A DNA stretch of 64,000 nt from Ipomoea triloba (Eukaryota; Streptophyta; Magnoliopsida; Solanales; Convolvulaceae), in assembly GCF_003576645.1 (NCBI RefSeq), contig NC_044920.1, forward strand, positions 24,290,506-24,354,505, given 5' to 3'. The notes beneath the pieces were generated by a model. The model was not told where the DNA came from. It was given only the letters and a program-made list of their open reading frames with translations, and made no database searches. Within the stretch, counting starts at the first letter, position 1. The number at the start of each line of letters is the position of its first letter. The translations under genes were made by a program, and so were the position numbers. Positions 33,889 to 48,274 of the stretch are shown piece by piece.

Positions 33889-35481
33889 CACACACACACA
33901 CTTGTGCCTTAGACTAGTGCAGTTCTTCTGGATTATGTACTTGTGCACCATTACAACTTATCTGCACCTGCTTAGCTGAGCCATGTTCATCATGCTGCTC
34001 ATTCAATTGAACGCTGATAATCGCTGCTTGCTTTCAAGCTGTTCTTCCACAATGATTTGCTCGTGGACTCAAACAGAAATCTGCAATTAGTCTGGTCTTT
34101 ATGGACTTTTACTGAATGACTTGACTAAACCTCCACCATAGTCTTGAAGAATCTGGGTGGGATAGATCAATTGCCTAGCTTGAACTTACTTATCAACACT
34201 ACCTGTATAACTATCTTGAACATCATTGTACAGCATACTGTATAGAGATCAGTTTCTGTCATCTCTATCCTTTTTGTAATGTCTCACAAATCCTAAATAT
34301 ATGATTCCTTTTTCAGTTATTTCTAGATCCCCCCTCCATGTTTGGAAATTGCCGCTTAGACACTTGCACATAATTTGGACTACCCTTAGACCCATTTCTT
34401 TTGGTTAATTGTAGTGAACCCCTCCCTTTAATTTTTCATTCTGTAGAAGAGCAAAAATTGATGCTTGCCAATTTGCCATGATGCAAATAATGCCCCAGGT
34501 AAGAGGAGAGGATGAAGATTAAACCAAAGAGTCTCAAAATTTTAACAAACAAATCATATAGCGGCACATCGTTTACAATGGAATATTGAGTGATGACAAC
34601 TTGTTGGGTAATAAAAAGCCTCATGCTAACTCTCTTACGTCGAATAGTTTTCTTGAGTGCTCTTAATGAGTGTATCAACTACAGTATTTTGCTCGCATTA
34701 CAAATGAATAAAATCAATTCCATTCAATTCTTGAGCGTAATCTTAACAAGTGTATCAACTACAGTATTTTGCTTGCGTTACAATGAATAAACTCAATTCG
34801 ATTCAAGTCTTGTAACTCTCAATTACTCCTTTAGTCCTCTAACTTATCAAAATTCAAAACCACGCCCTCATCCCAAGCACTTAAGGAGCAAATCAGCAAA
34901 AAAGTGTAAAAAACCGGAAAAGACAACGCAGCCACCCCCACACAGTGGTCGTCGACAGCTCATATCAGCACAACACAGCACAAGCTGAACCGGTCAATAG
35001 CCCCATTAAACCCGGTCCAATAGTCTATCAAGCAGTTCTGACTGATTAAACCGACAAAGGAGACGCAGCGATGGAGTGGCAAAACCTGTAGGAAACAAAA
35101 AAAAACACAAAGGATCAAAGTCTATCATAGTCCAACCCACCCGAAAATCTCGTCGCAGTTATCCGCTTTTTCACCTCTGATAAATAGTAATGGAAGACGA
35201 AGGGCAATCATTCTGTGGTTTGGTTGACTTAGGTTCGTCTTCTATTGCTCCAGTTCTTCAGATTTACTGTTGTGCAGTGAGGATTCGTTGTGTTTTTAAT
35301 TTTTTAAGTTTTTAATTTTTTTAATTTTATGTTATAATTTTGGAATTTTGTTTATCAGTTTAGTTTTTAAGTTGTGTGGGGGTTTAATTGGGATCGCATT
35401 CAGCTTCAAAGTGAACGTTTTGCGCTGGATATGAAATCTGAAGTTTGGACTTGAAGCTGAGTGCTTGAAATTTTGGAGAAA
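33889..35481. other. Spacer between kanadaptin and Furry genes
   Basis: It begins with a CA run just after the kanadaptin stop (33889-33900). A diverged tandem repeat with TATCAACTACAGTATTTTGC lies at about 34650-34810. The last 400 bases are the likely promoter and leader of the Furry gene. No gene is supported. Confidence 0.65.
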
Positions 35482-38400
35482 ATGAAGGCGGGGAGCGCAG
35501 CCAAGTTGATTGTTGATGCTTTGCTGCAGAGATTCCTTCCGCTTGCTCGGCGCCGGATTGAAACCGCTCAAGCTCAAGTAAGAATTACTATTACAACTCA
35601 TCTTTTTCGATTACCCGTTCTCTTTGTCTGTACTCATGGCGGAGCTGTTGCTTGCTACTGGAGTTGGTAATGGACTTTGGTTTTCTGGTCTTGGGAACAT
35701 TTACATTTAGTTGGTTCTTGTATCAATTCGAGTAAGGGCAAGCACTGTCTCTTTGAGGGGGGATATCGAAATGGGTGCTTTGTTTTATTGTTGAACACTG
35801 CACTGTTATTAGTCTTCAAAAGATGATATTTTAGTGAATCTAGATAGATGCAAAAGGTATTTTGAATTTTTTACTTCTAAATTGGGGGATGCTATTTGGT
35901 ACCTGATATGATGTTGCTTCCACTTGTGGAAACACAGGATGGACAGTACCTTCGGCCATCAGACCCAGCCTATGAACAAGTACTGGATTCCTTGGCTATG
36001 ATTGCACGACACACTCCTGTACCTCTGCTTGAGGCTCTCCTTAGATGGAGAGAAAGGTGCTTAATTTCATTTTATCTATTCATGCTAGCTAAATTACCAT
36101 TAGATTTTATTTCAAAGCTGAAGTAGATGTTCCTTCTGTTTTACATTCGCATGCAATTATGCAAATTCATTATGTGATAGGAATAGTTGACACTAGTCAA
36201 TGTCATTTTAATACAATAAATGTATGTTTTCATTCATACTTTATACTTTGAGATGTGAAGATTTCAGTTACTTAATGAACATCAAGTGACCCTTTCTTTT
36301 TAAAAATTGCGACTTTTAAAAAGTTTTCACTGAAGTGGCTTATGTACTTGGAGCTTTTTCAAGTTTAGTGTAATATTTGATTTGAAAGTGCTGCTTTTGT
36401 ATTAACTTGGTGGATGCTGTGCAGTGAATCTCCCAAAGGTGCAAATGATGCATCAACATTTCAGAGAAAGGTTGGTTCTGTTGTCTAGAAATGTCTCTCT
36501 CCACTTAGTTGCATAATATACATGCACATATTTTAATACATAAGCAAGTTTATTGTGTAATAGATACTCACTCAAATAAGAAAAATATCTAATCTAAAGT
36601 TTGAAAGAAATCATGAGTCAACCGAGCTTTCATCCAAATCAATGTTTGCTTGGATATGACTTGATCTTTATTCAAGGAAACAGATTAATTGAGGTTATAT
36701 AGCATATTATAGATTTTCATAAAGCATCTGTCTTTGTTTTAGTGTAACTAATGGTTACCTCATCTTCTTCAGCTTGCAGTGGAGTGTATCTTTTGCTCCG
36801 CTTGTATTCGCTTTGTGGAGTGTTGTCCACAAGAAGGACTAACAGGTGTGTATAAATTCACGCCGCTACATCTCTACCTTCTTTAAGTAAGTTGCCCAAG
36901 TTTTTGTGGGGTCAAATATAATTCTTGTCCTAACTGCAGAGAAACTATGGATTGGGCTTGAAAATTTTGTATTCGACTGGCTAATCAATGCAGACAGGTA
37001 TAACTTTCAAGCTTGGTTATAAACTTAAAGAACTCAATCCAACCTTCCAGTTTTCTCTATTCCTAGTTTCCTCATCTAGTGGAACTTGAAACATCTAATC
37101 AAGATTTCTTTTCAGTTTTTATTTTAAGCAATGCTCCATCGGTGTTGTCTGCTATCTCACATGGGGACATATTTTTTGGCTTCCTCTGTTGTCATTACAT
37201 CATAGTGGTCATAGAAACTTAATCATCTGCATTATTCCTTTTTCTGTGTGATATTATTTCTATTGGCTTGGATATAGAGAAATATTAACTCCATGACTTG
37301 ATTATGCTATTAAAATTCAGAGAGGCATGTTCATTGAGGATGAGTGGTTAATTTCTCATTTTAGATAAGAGTATATCAGAGAAGTGGATATATGCCAAGA
37401 TGGATTAGCATTCCAGGATGAATATTTTGATTCAAGTGTAGCTCTAATCTTCTTAACTCTAAAGTCTTATGTTTTTGAACTTTTACTTTTTATTTATTTG
37501 ATTGGCCCAGATTGCACTTGTTCCCTAACAGAAGTCATTAAAGACATCAAAATGACCAAAACTGTTGTTTGCTTGACCTTGATTTAAGATGCTGGAATGC
37601 TGGATCTGTGGAAAGAAAGAAATCAACCATTCTTTCGACTTTAATGAGTTGAATATCTCCCAATGCAGGGTTGTTAGTCAGGTGGAATATCCTTCATTGG
37701 TTGATTTAAGGGGGCTTCTTCTAGACCTAGTTGCACAACTCCTTGGTGCTCTCTCACGGATCAGGTAACTTGAGGTGTTGCCATTATTGCTGCCCTCTAG
37801 GAAGGAAGAAAATTTGTGGCTTCTAGATGAGCCTGTGTCTTCAACTAGATTGGGATTAGCTCTCATCTAAGTTGAGTTGTATATGTGCTTTATTTGTTTA
37901 ATACCTTGAACGTTGTTTTAGACCTTTGAACTGCAATTTCTGTCTAGAGTGAAAGATGATAGTTATAGATTAGTCATACTTGAAATTTCTATGACAAAAA
38001 AAAATTCTAGCTTTCCATTTGAGAATCTTAAATTAGATCCCACTCAGAAAAAAACGAAGTGAAGAAAAGAAGAAAACATCGTCACAAGTTTCAAATTAGA
38101 AGAATAGAAAGTTCCATTAGATGTGAGCAATAAAAATGTCAGTGTGTTATGCAACTTTTATTCTCAACTTTCCAGGTTTTTTGATTAGTGATGATACATT
38201 TTCATCCTCAGTGCTTTTGTTCTGCATGAATATGATATGCTATTCTGTTTTATTTCAACAGATTCAGTTCTGTGACTGAGCGTTTTTTCATGGAATTGAA
38301 TACACGCCGAATAGATACTAGTGTTGCTCGAAGCGAAACGCTTAGTATCATAAATGGAATGCGCTATCTAAAACTTGGGGTATGTGTCAATTTATTGTTA

Positions 38401-41400
38401 CCAGACAATTTTGTCTCACAGCATTCATATATTGATTATTTTCTCCAGGTTAAGACAGAGGGTGGATTGAATGCTTCAGCTTCCTTTGTGGCTAAAGCCA
38501 ACCCTCTCAATCGTCCTGCTCATAGGCGCAAGAGTGAACTTCATCATGCATTGTGCAATATGCTGTCAAATATTCTAGCACCATTGGCAGATGGTGGCAA
38601 AGGCCAATGGCCTCCTTCAGGAGTAGAGTCAGCACTTACTCTATGGTATGATGCTGTGGCACTAATAAGGGTACAGCTTATGCATTGGATGGACAAACAG
38701 AGCAAACATATAGCTGTAGGTCTCTAAATCATTTCTATATTTCTCGCATTTTCTGCCCATTCTTTTGATACTTGAGACATTGGATGATCATGGAAATTTC
38801 ACCTAATAACGTGTACGGAAATTTTCTTTATTATCCCTGCATTTTTATGACAATTTTTTTGACTTCTAGTCAAGGTTGAAAAAATTGCTAGGCGCCTAGG
38901 GCACCTAGTTTTTTTTTTTTTTTTTTAACAAAAAATTTAAAAATATTCTAAGTGTTAATAATTGAAAAGTGTTTAATATTGTAAGTTTTTACACTTTAAT
39001 AGTTAAATAGTTAACACTTATTAAGTTATTATTAGTTATTATTTATTAATTATTAGTGCATTACTTATTAGTTTAATTTAGTGGGAAAATTGTAATTTAT
39101 GCCACTCCATAATATGCCATTTATCAATGTCACCCCTGAATTATTAGTGGTGTACTTATTATTTTATTAAGTTATTAGTTATTAATTATTACTTATTAGA
39201 CCATTAGAGTATTAGTTAATACATTATAACCATTGTTATCAAGGCGTTGCCTAGGCGTCCGGTCGGTCGGGACCGAACGCCTAATGTGCTCGCCTCGCCT
39301 AAGTGCAGAATACAACCCCAAAACGCCACAAAACATACATGGGTAGAACCTACACACTAAGGCGAGTCTACCGGTGTAATTTCTAGTCGGAGAAGTCGCC
39401 GGAATCTTCCTCACGCGCCGGCGCGTGGAGTCAGAGCGGCGACGCGTGGAGGAGCGTGGTGGCTCCGATGGCGGAGTAGTTCGAGCTCCGGCATCGTCCT
39501 CTTGTTCCGAGCAAAGCCCATTCCTCTTTGTAGAAACATTATAGAGCAAAGTAGGAGCAAAATAAGGATGTTTGCATTAGTAGCGTAGTGCTGATAGTAG
39601 GAGTAGTATTTCCAGGAAAAGAGTTCCTTTTTGTCTCAATTCCTATGTGTATATATGTGTAATCAGTGTGCAGTGGTAATACATAGAATTATAGAAATAT
39701 ACAAAAGCTTTCAATTTCACTCTTCTCAAGGCTACAACTTCCTAGAGGAGAGTAAATGGGGCTGCTACAACTCCCTAAAGTAGAGTAAATATGGGTGCTA
39801 CAACTTCCTAGAGTAGAGTAAATATGGCTGCCTATTTCCAACACACATCATGCCTAATTGCCTATTCACATCCTAATTATTTTGTAAGGGAATATATATA
39901 TATATATATTACTCATAGCCTAGGCGGCCGCCTAGTCGAGGCCGTCGACGGCATCTCGCCTAGAAAGTCCGCCTAGATAACTATGATTATAACATTAATA
40001 GTTTAAATGTTTAACATTTATAATTAAAAAAAAAAAAAAAAAACCGCCCAGGCTGCCGGCCGCCTAGGCGGCTGATGCATGCTGAGGAAGTCTTATTTTA
40101 TTATATTACATAGTTTAGATATTAATAAATTACTAAATAGTTATTTAGAAACTAATGAATAGTTATTTAGAAATTACTAAATAATTATATTGAACTTATT
40201 ACTATTAGTCTTCGAATTAGTTTAGGTATATTAATTATTTAGAAACTACCAATTACTTATTCTTAGTTTAGGAACCTTTGTAATCAACCCTATAAAAGGG
40301 AGTCTTATTTGGAATAATAGAACTAGCAGAAATTTAATCCCAAAAAGGGTCTAAGGGAGTTTTGGGTCTCAAGCAAACCCTGTGTCTTCTTCTTTTCCTT
40401 TTCCAACTATTATTCCTTCTTTTTCTTTATGTTTTCTTGCCCATGACGGGAGCACATGGCCCAGGCGCCCGCCCAGGCGGCCTAGGCGCAATTTTTGCAA
40501 CCATGCTTCTAGTATATGGCTTTGTCATTCAATTGTTGTCTTTTCTTTTCATAGCCAATTGGCTTGATTATAGCTAGTTTTCCTTTTGTGTAGTTTCACT
40601 TCCTCATTAAGGCATGTTTTAATTGCTTTGTATTTAGCATGATAGATAAGATATCTGTATGAAGACTTTTAGTAATAAAGATTAAAATTTAAGAGACATT
40701 TTTATAGCCATTCAATTCTTTGTGCTTTAGCGTGATGAGCTCATCTTTAAGTTAAAAGTTAAAAATGGATCCAAGGCAGTATCTCCATTGATAAGTAAGC
40801 TTGCATTATGGATGATTTTTACGTTCAACTTCACCTTACTTCTATTATATGTTTGGATAACATATGAGCCCCCACAAGACCAAGGAAATTAAAATAAGAA
40901 TTCCTGTTAGATGTAACATTACATATAATGTTTCTTCCCTTTACTGCTTTTCTTTATTCAATTATTCCTCTGCTTTTAGATGGTTGTTATTTTTCTCTCA
41001 TCTGTAACTCTTGTAATCTAGGTTGGATATCCTTTGGTTACACTTCTTCTGTGCCTCGGTGATCCTATTGTTTTCCTCAGTAACTTTGGTCCTCACATGG
41101 AACAATTGTACAAGCATCTAAAGGTAAGTTGCATTATGTGACTATGCTGGCAACTGCGATATCTTAATCATGTTTTGTAAGATTGGTTATATTGGCTTAG
41201 TATAACAAATTACATACTTGGGAAAGATATAATTCAATCAGTTTTGTAGGACAAAAACCTGCGCTTCATGGCCTTAGATTGTTCACATCGCGTTATGAGG
41301 TTTTACTTGAGTGTCCATGGTGATTCCCAACCTAAAAACCGTGTATGGGACTACCTCGATAGTGTGACATCGCAACTGCTGACAGTTCTACGGAAAGGCA

Positions 41401-44400
41401 TGCTTACTCAGGATGTTCAACATGATAAACTAGTTGAATTTTGTGTAACCATTGCTGATCATAACCTTGATTTTGCAATGAACCATATGATACTTGAATT
41501 GCTTAAGCAAGATAGTCCAAGCGAAGCAAAAGTTATTGGTCTTCGTGCTTTGCTTGCCATTGTCATGTCCCCAAACAGTGAACACATTGGCTTGGAAATC
41601 CTTCATGGTAATTTACTGTTTATTTGGCACCTTAGTATTCTTTGTGCATACCTCATTCTATATCATAACTAAATTTATTTTGATTCACCTGTTGACAGTT
41701 CGTGGTTGTGGCCACTATGTTCCGAAAGTCAAGGCTGCAATTGAATCTATTTTAAGATCATGCCATAGGACCTATAGTCAGGCTCTTCTGACATCTTCAA
41801 GGACCACAATAGGTAATTATCTTTTAGAGCAGAAGCTGTCTTGGTTTCTACTATATCTTTCATTGTTAAAGGACACCCATGCATATACACATGCATGTGT
41901 TTGTGTGTATATTTCTTTATGAAACATAAATGATTTTGTGGCTCTAGATGCTGTTACAAAGGAGAAGTCCCAGGGATATCTTTTCCGGTCAGTCCTAAAG
42001 TGCATACCATATCTGATTGAAGAAGTTGGTCGAACTGATAAAATTACCGAGATAATACCTCAACATGGCATCAGTATTGATCCAGGTGTGAGGGAGGAAG
42101 CTGTACAGGTACTGAACCGGATTGTAAGATACCTGCCACATCGTCGTTTTGCAATTATGAGAGGGATGGCAAACTTCATTCTACGTCTTCCTGATGAGTT
42201 CCCTCTTCTCATTCAAACACAATTGGGGCGTCTTCTAGATCTCATGCGCTTTTGGAGAGTATGCCTATCTGATAGTAAAATAGATTCTGATACTCCAGAG
42301 GCAAAGCCTGCGCAGAGAACTGAGGGATTCAAGAAGTCTTCTTTCCATCATCCACAAGAGGCAATTGAACGTGCTTCAGAGATAGATGCTGTTGGTCTTA
42401 TTTTCCTAAGTTCTGTGGACAGCCAGATCAGGCATACAGCATGGGAGTTACTACGTTTTGTCCGTGCTTTGCGAAATGATATACAAGAACTTTCAATTCA
42501 TGATACCTCAGATTCTGATCGTATCATGAGAAATGAGGCTGATCCTATATTCATAATTGATGTTTTAGAAGAGCATGGGGTGGGTAACACATTCTCAAGC
42601 ATTTGAGTTCGAAAATTTTCTTGGTCTTATTGTTTACAGATGTGAGGTTCACTTGATATATTCATCAAACTCAGTAACTTTTTCTTGTACAGGACGATAT
42701 TGTTCAGAGTTGCTATTGGGATTCTGGCCGTCCTTTTGATATGAGACGAGAGTCTGATCCTATACCTCCTGATGTTACTCTCCAGTCTATCCTGTTTGAG
42801 AGCCCAGATAAGAACCGATGGGCTCGATGTCTTAGTGAGCTTGTGAAATATGCTTCTGAGCTCTGCCCAAGCTCTGTTCAGGAGGCAAAGTAAGCTAGTT
42901 TCTAGAAATTTAGAACCATTTATATTTTCATTCTTTAGTTCTTGATCATAACTAGGATCTCCTGTAGTAGAAAACTTGTTCTGAGTGGCTTCTCCCCGAG
43001 TCTGCCTGTAATACACATACCATGAAAGCTATTTTGGTCATTATGCATGCAAAAGAAATCCCCAAACATTGACTCCATTTATCATGCAGTTTCTTACATA
43101 CTTGAGCAGAAATTAATCTTGGTGTTCCTTGCAGATTGGAAGTTATTCAACGTCTAGCTCACATCACACCTGTTGAACTGGGTGGGAAGGCTCACCAATC
43201 TCAAGATACAGACAACAAGCTAGATCAATGGCTAATGTATGCAATGTTTGCATGTTCGTGTCCATCTGATAGTCGGGAGGGTGGTGGTTCAGCAGCAATG
43301 AAAGAATTATTCCATGTTATATTCCCATCATTGAAGTCTGGTTCTGAGGCACACGTAGTAAGTGCTTGCTAGAGAGAATTTCTTGAATGGTTGTTGAGTT
43401 AAAGAGTCAGTGGTATTTATTACTAATGGATATTAATTTCAGAGCTTTCAGATAACAAGGAAAAAAAAAAACCTAATTTCGCTGTTATATTTCAAGATGA
43501 TTCGAAAGATTGTCATGACTAGCATTATGAGTAGCTTTGAAAACATTGCTTCTATTTTAACCACATTCTTCAGTGAAGTTATTCAGAATCATTGAATCGT
43601 GAATTTTTTCTTAAAACCTTTTTCACTGCTATTACTCCCACCTAAGTCCATGTCTCACACCAACACTTCAAAATAGAAGAAAAGGGTGAAAACACACTAT
43701 GCTTTGGAGTTGGTTAAGTAATCAGTTAGGCATGCACGCGATACAGAACCTGTGCATGATTTTAGTTGTCTTAAAAATATTCTCTGTGATATTTGTAGCT
43801 ATTTGTTGCATTCAAAGTGAAAGTTATCTGCAGCAATGGGTGTTTTAGCATTAGTTTGAGACCATTTGAGGATTGTATTCATTTATTCAGATAATTTACT
43901 CAGCCTAAAAGTAAAAAGATAAGAAAATATGCATGGTTACTTATATATCAGCTAATTTGTTACTTCTTATAGCATGCAGCAACTATGGCCCTTGGCCGAT
44001 CACATCTGGAAATATGTGAAGTCATGTTTAGTGAGCTTGCCTCTTTCATTGATGAGGTCTCTTTGGAGACAGAAGGGAAGCCAAAATGGAAGGTATATTA
44101 TCCATATTAATGCTTTCCTCTTCTTTCAGTTTGGCTGGTTCTCCCCTTCCTTCCTTTGCACATGTTTGTTTTCATAGGTGTGTGTGATTAGATGTTTTCA
44201 ATGGAAACCTTCTTTCTATGGTGCAGAGTCAAAAAAATCGGCGTGAAGAACTTCGTATCCATATTGCGAATATATACCGCACTGTTGCTGAGAATATCTG
44301 GCCTGGAATGCTGGCTAGAAAGCCAGTTTTTCGTCTGCACTACTTAAAGTTTATTGAAGAAACCACTAGACAAATATTAACAGCACCTCCTGAGAACTTC

Positions 44401-47400
44401 CAGGAGATTCAGCCCCTTCGTTATGCACTTGCTTCTGTATTGAGATCTCTGGCCCCTGAATTTGTTGAGTCAAAATCTGAGAAATTTGATATTAGAACAA
44501 GAAAGAGACTATTTGATCTTCTGCTCTCCTGGACTGATGACACTGGCAGTACATGGTCTCAGGAGAGTGTTAGTGATTATCGACGTGAAGTTGAGCGATA
44601 CAAGTCCTCTCAACACTCTCGATCTAAAGATTCTATAGACAAGCTTTCATTTGATAAAGAATTGAGTGAGCAGGTTGAAGCAATCCAGTGGCAGTCCATG
44701 AATGCAATGGCTTCACTACTGTATGGTCCTTGCTTTGATGATAATGCAAGAAAGATGAGCGGCCGTGTAATATCTTGGATTAATAGCCTATTCATTGAAC
44801 CTGCACCAAGGGTGCAATTTGGCTATTCACCAGCTGATCCTAGGACTCCATCTCATTCGAAATACACTGGGGAAGGTGGTCGAGGAGCGAATGGACGTGA
44901 CAGGCACAGAGGAGGGCACCTTCGGGTTTCACTTGCAAAACAAGCATTAAAAAATCTTCTCATCACAAATTTGGATCTGTTTCCTGCTTGCATTGATCAG
45001 GTAACTGTTTTGTTTACTGCTTTGTCTCTGAATACCCTCCATCCTATCATTTAAGCTATTTCACAAGTTCAAAATAGTTATTATGCTATAAAGTTTGAAA
45101 GAACTGTATCCATTTACAAGATATATGGCTTTGTTGCTGCAATATTTACTATTAATGATGCTATACCCTCGAAAGAGTAATATGAATTCTTATTTTGCGT
45201 AGTGCTACTACTCCGATGCTGCAATTGCTGATGGCTACTTCAGTGTGTTGGCTGAAGTGTATATGCGCCAAGAGATCCCAAAATGTGAAATACAGAGACT
45301 ACTAAGCCTGATACTCTACAAGGTGGTGGATCCTTCCAGACAAATTCGTGATGATGCCCTCCAAATGCTTGAAACTCTTTCTGTGCGTGAGTGGGCTGAG
45401 GATGGCATCGAGGGCTCTGGAAATTATAGAGCTGCTGTTGTTGGAAACCTCCCTGATTCATATCAGCAGTTCCAATACAAACTCTCTTGCAAACTTGCTA
45501 AAGATCATCCTGAATTGAGCCAACTACTTTGCGAAGAAATTATGCAAAGGCAGCTTGATGCTGTAGATGTGATTGCACAGCATCAGGTCCTAACCTGCAT
45601 GGCTCCATGGATAGAGAATCTTAATTTTTGGAAATTGAAGGACTCTGGATGGAGTGAAAGATTACTGAAAAGCCTATATTATGTGACGTGGCGACGCGGC
45701 GATCAGTTTCCAGATGAAATAGAAAAGCTTTGGAGCACAATTGCTAGCAAACCTAGGAACATAAGTCCAGTTTTAGATTTCTTAATTACCAAGGGAATCG
45801 AGGATTGTGATTCAAATGCATCAGCCGAGATAAGTGGTGCATTTGCTACATATTTCTCTGTTGCAAAACGGGTTAGTTTATATTTAGCTCGTATTTGCCC
45901 TCAGCGAACTATTGATCACTTGGTGTACCAATTGGCTCAGCGGATGCTTGAGGATACTGTTGAACCTTTGAGGCCTAGTGCAAATAAGGGAGATGGAAAT
46001 GGAGTTGTCTTGGAATTTTCTCAGGGCCCATCTATAGCTCAAGTTGCAAATGTTGTGGACAGCCAGCCTCACATGTCACCATTATTAGTTCGCGGATCTT
46101 TTGATGGGCCACTCAGGAACGCTAGTGGAAGCTTGAGCTGGAGAACAGCGGGAGTAGGAGGCAGGAGTGCTTCAGGACCATTGAGCCCTATGCCACCTGA
46201 AATGAACATTGTTCCTGTAAGTGCTGGTCGGTCTGGCCAACTTCTTCCAGCTCTGGTGAATATGTCAGGGCCATTGATAGGGGTCCGGAGTTCAACTGGT
46301 AGTCTACGAAGTCGCCACGTCTCTCGAGACAGTGGCGACTACCTTATAGATACACCAAACTCAGGTGAAGATGGTTTGCATTCTGCGACTGGCATGCTTG
46401 GCGTGAATGCAAAAGAACTTCAGTCAGCCTTGCAAGGGCATCAACAACACTCTCTCACTCATGCAGATATCGCATTAATTCTACTTGCGGAAATTGCTTA
46501 TGAAAATGATGAGGATTTCAGAGAACATTTGCCTTTGCTCTTCCATGTCACATTTGTCTCTATGGATAGTTCAGAGGATATTGTGTTGGAGCATTGCCAA
46601 CACCTACTCGTCAATCTTCTCTATTCCCTTGCGGGTAGGCACTTGGAGTTGTACGATGTTGAAAGTAGTGATGGTGAGAACAAACAGCAGGTCGTGAGCC
46701 TCATCAAATATGTCCAGTCAAAACAGGGAAGTATGATGTGGGAAAACGAGGACCCCACTGTCGTAAGAACAGAATTACCAAGTGCAGCACTCTTGTCTGC
46801 TCTTGTTCAGAGCATGGTAGATGCTATCTTCTTCCAAGGAGATTTGCGTGAAACATGGGGAGCCGAGGCACTGAGATGGGCTATGGAGTGCACATCGAGA
46901 CACCTTGCTTGCCGATCACATCAGATTTACCGTGCACTGCGGCCTCGTGTGACGAACGATGCATGTGTGTCTCTGCTACGTTGTCTTCACCGGTGTTTGG
47001 GAAATCCAGTACCAGCTGTTTTAGGTTTCATTATGGAAATCGTATTGACATTACAGGTGATGGTAGAGAATATGGAGCCAGAAAAGGTGATACTGTACCC
47101 CCAACTTTTTTGGGGCTGTGTTGCTATGATGCAGACAGAGTTTGTTCATGTTTACTGTCAGGTGCTGGAACTCTTTTCTCGGATAGTTGGTCGCCTATCA
47201 TTCCGGGATAGAACTACAGAAAATGTGCTTCTTTCTAGCATGCCTCGAGATGAGCTTGATTCTAGTGCTAGTGATAGTTCTGACTTTCAACGCCTGGAAA
47301 CAAGGAATGCTTCTACACCCTCACCAAACAGCAAAAAGGTCCCGGTGTTTGAAGGAGTGCAACCGTTGGTTCTTAAAGGACTTATGTCAACTGTCAGTCA

Positions 47401-48274
47401 CGGTGTGTCAATTGAAGTTCTATCGCTCATCACCGTTCCTTCGTGTGATTCAATCTTTGGCGATGCAGAAACACGACTCTTGATGCACATAATCGGATTG
47501 CTTCCCTGGCTCTGCTTACATCTCAGCCAGGATGCGGTGGGTGGACCTGCAACCCCATTCCAACAGCAGCATCAAAAGGCATCCTCGGTTGCAACCAATA
47601 TAGCGGGATGGTGTCGGGCAAAATCATTGGATGAGCTAGCTGCAGTTTTCATCTCGTATTCACGTGGTGAGATCAGAAGCATATTGAACCTTCTAGCCTG
47701 CGTTTCACCACTATTATGCAACGAATGGTTTCCTAAACACTCAGCTCTAGCATTTGGCCACCTTTTGAAGCTCCTCGAGAGAGGGCCACCAGAATATCAG
47801 CGCGTTATACTCCTGATGTTGAAGGCGTTACTTCAGCACACTCCAATGGACGCTGCTCAGAGTCCTCACATGTACGCCATTGTATCTCAGCTGGTGGAGA
47901 GCACTCTGTGCTGGGAGGCACTTAGCGTGCTGGAAGCCCTCTTGCAGAGCTGCAGCTCCATGCCCGGGTCCCATCCACACGAGCCAGGGACATTCGAGAA
48001 TGGCCTTGGTGGGATCGAAGAAAAGATTCTCGCTCCTCAGACTTCCTTCAAAGCTCGCAGTGGCCCATTACAGTTCCCAATGGGAACTGCCACTGGAACA
48101 GGTTCCGCTCAAGCAGGCCAAGCTAACACAACCGAATCTGGCCTAACACCTCGAGATATAGCACTGAAGAACACAAGGTTGATGCTCGGGAGGGTGCTCG
48201 ATTGCTCTCCCCTCGGGAGGAGGCGAGATTACAGAAGATTGGTTCCTTTTGTAACCAGCACTGGAAATCCTTGA
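35482..48274 (+). CDS. FRY: Furry / MOR2-PAG1-family giant protein
   Basis: Seventeen exons with consistent phases give 2154 residues: 35482-35577, 35938-36056, 36425-36470, 36773-36845, 36940-36997, 37669-37764, 38262-38379, 38449-38715, 41022-41123, 41250-41607, 41699-41812, 41948-42579, 42693-42889, 43135-43357, 43973-44092, 44227-45000 and 45203-48274. The whole length is helical HEAT/ARM-like. The N-terminal third (for example [20 protein letters not shown]) is the MOR2-PAG1 N region, and the last exon of 3 kb carries the middle and C-terminal regions. In fungi and animals Furry is a scaffold for NDR kinases in the MOR network that controls polar growth; plants have one such gene, At5g15680 in Arabidopsis, of nearly the same size. 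The start gives [15 protein letters not shown], a typical N-terminus. Intron 8 (38716-41021) is swollen by nested hAT insertions. Confidence 0.93.
38871..40505. mobile_element. Outer non-autonomous hAT element in Furry intron 8
   Basis: The ends are CAAGGTTGAAAAAATTGC on the left and, inverted from the right, CATGGTTGCAAAAATTGC. A perfect 8 bp target duplication CTTCTAGT flanks them (38863-38870 and 40506-40513). Eight-base duplications and CA-starting TIRs define the hAT superfamily. The element spans 1635 bp, of which 763 belong to the nested element and its duplication, leaving about 872 bp of its own. No transposase is visible. A frame at 40362-40577 is hydrophobic and not gene-like. Confidence 0.88.
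39231..39985. mobile_element. Inner non-autonomous hAT element nested in the outer one
   Basis: The ends are CATTGTTATCAAGGCG and, inverted, CATAGTTATCTAGGCG. The perfect 8 bp duplication ATTATAAC lies at 39223-39230 and 39986-39993. Near both ends are GCCTAGGCG-type motifs. An interior tandem repeat of about 36 bp, with GCTACAACTTCCTAGAG, lies at about 39729-39830. The 755 bp carry no transposase. Confidence 0.9.

Noticed and set aside
40362..40577. Hydrophobic 71-residue frame in Furry intron 8
   Set aside because: It lies within the outer hAT element, crosses its subterminal GC motifs, and has no homology I recognise.
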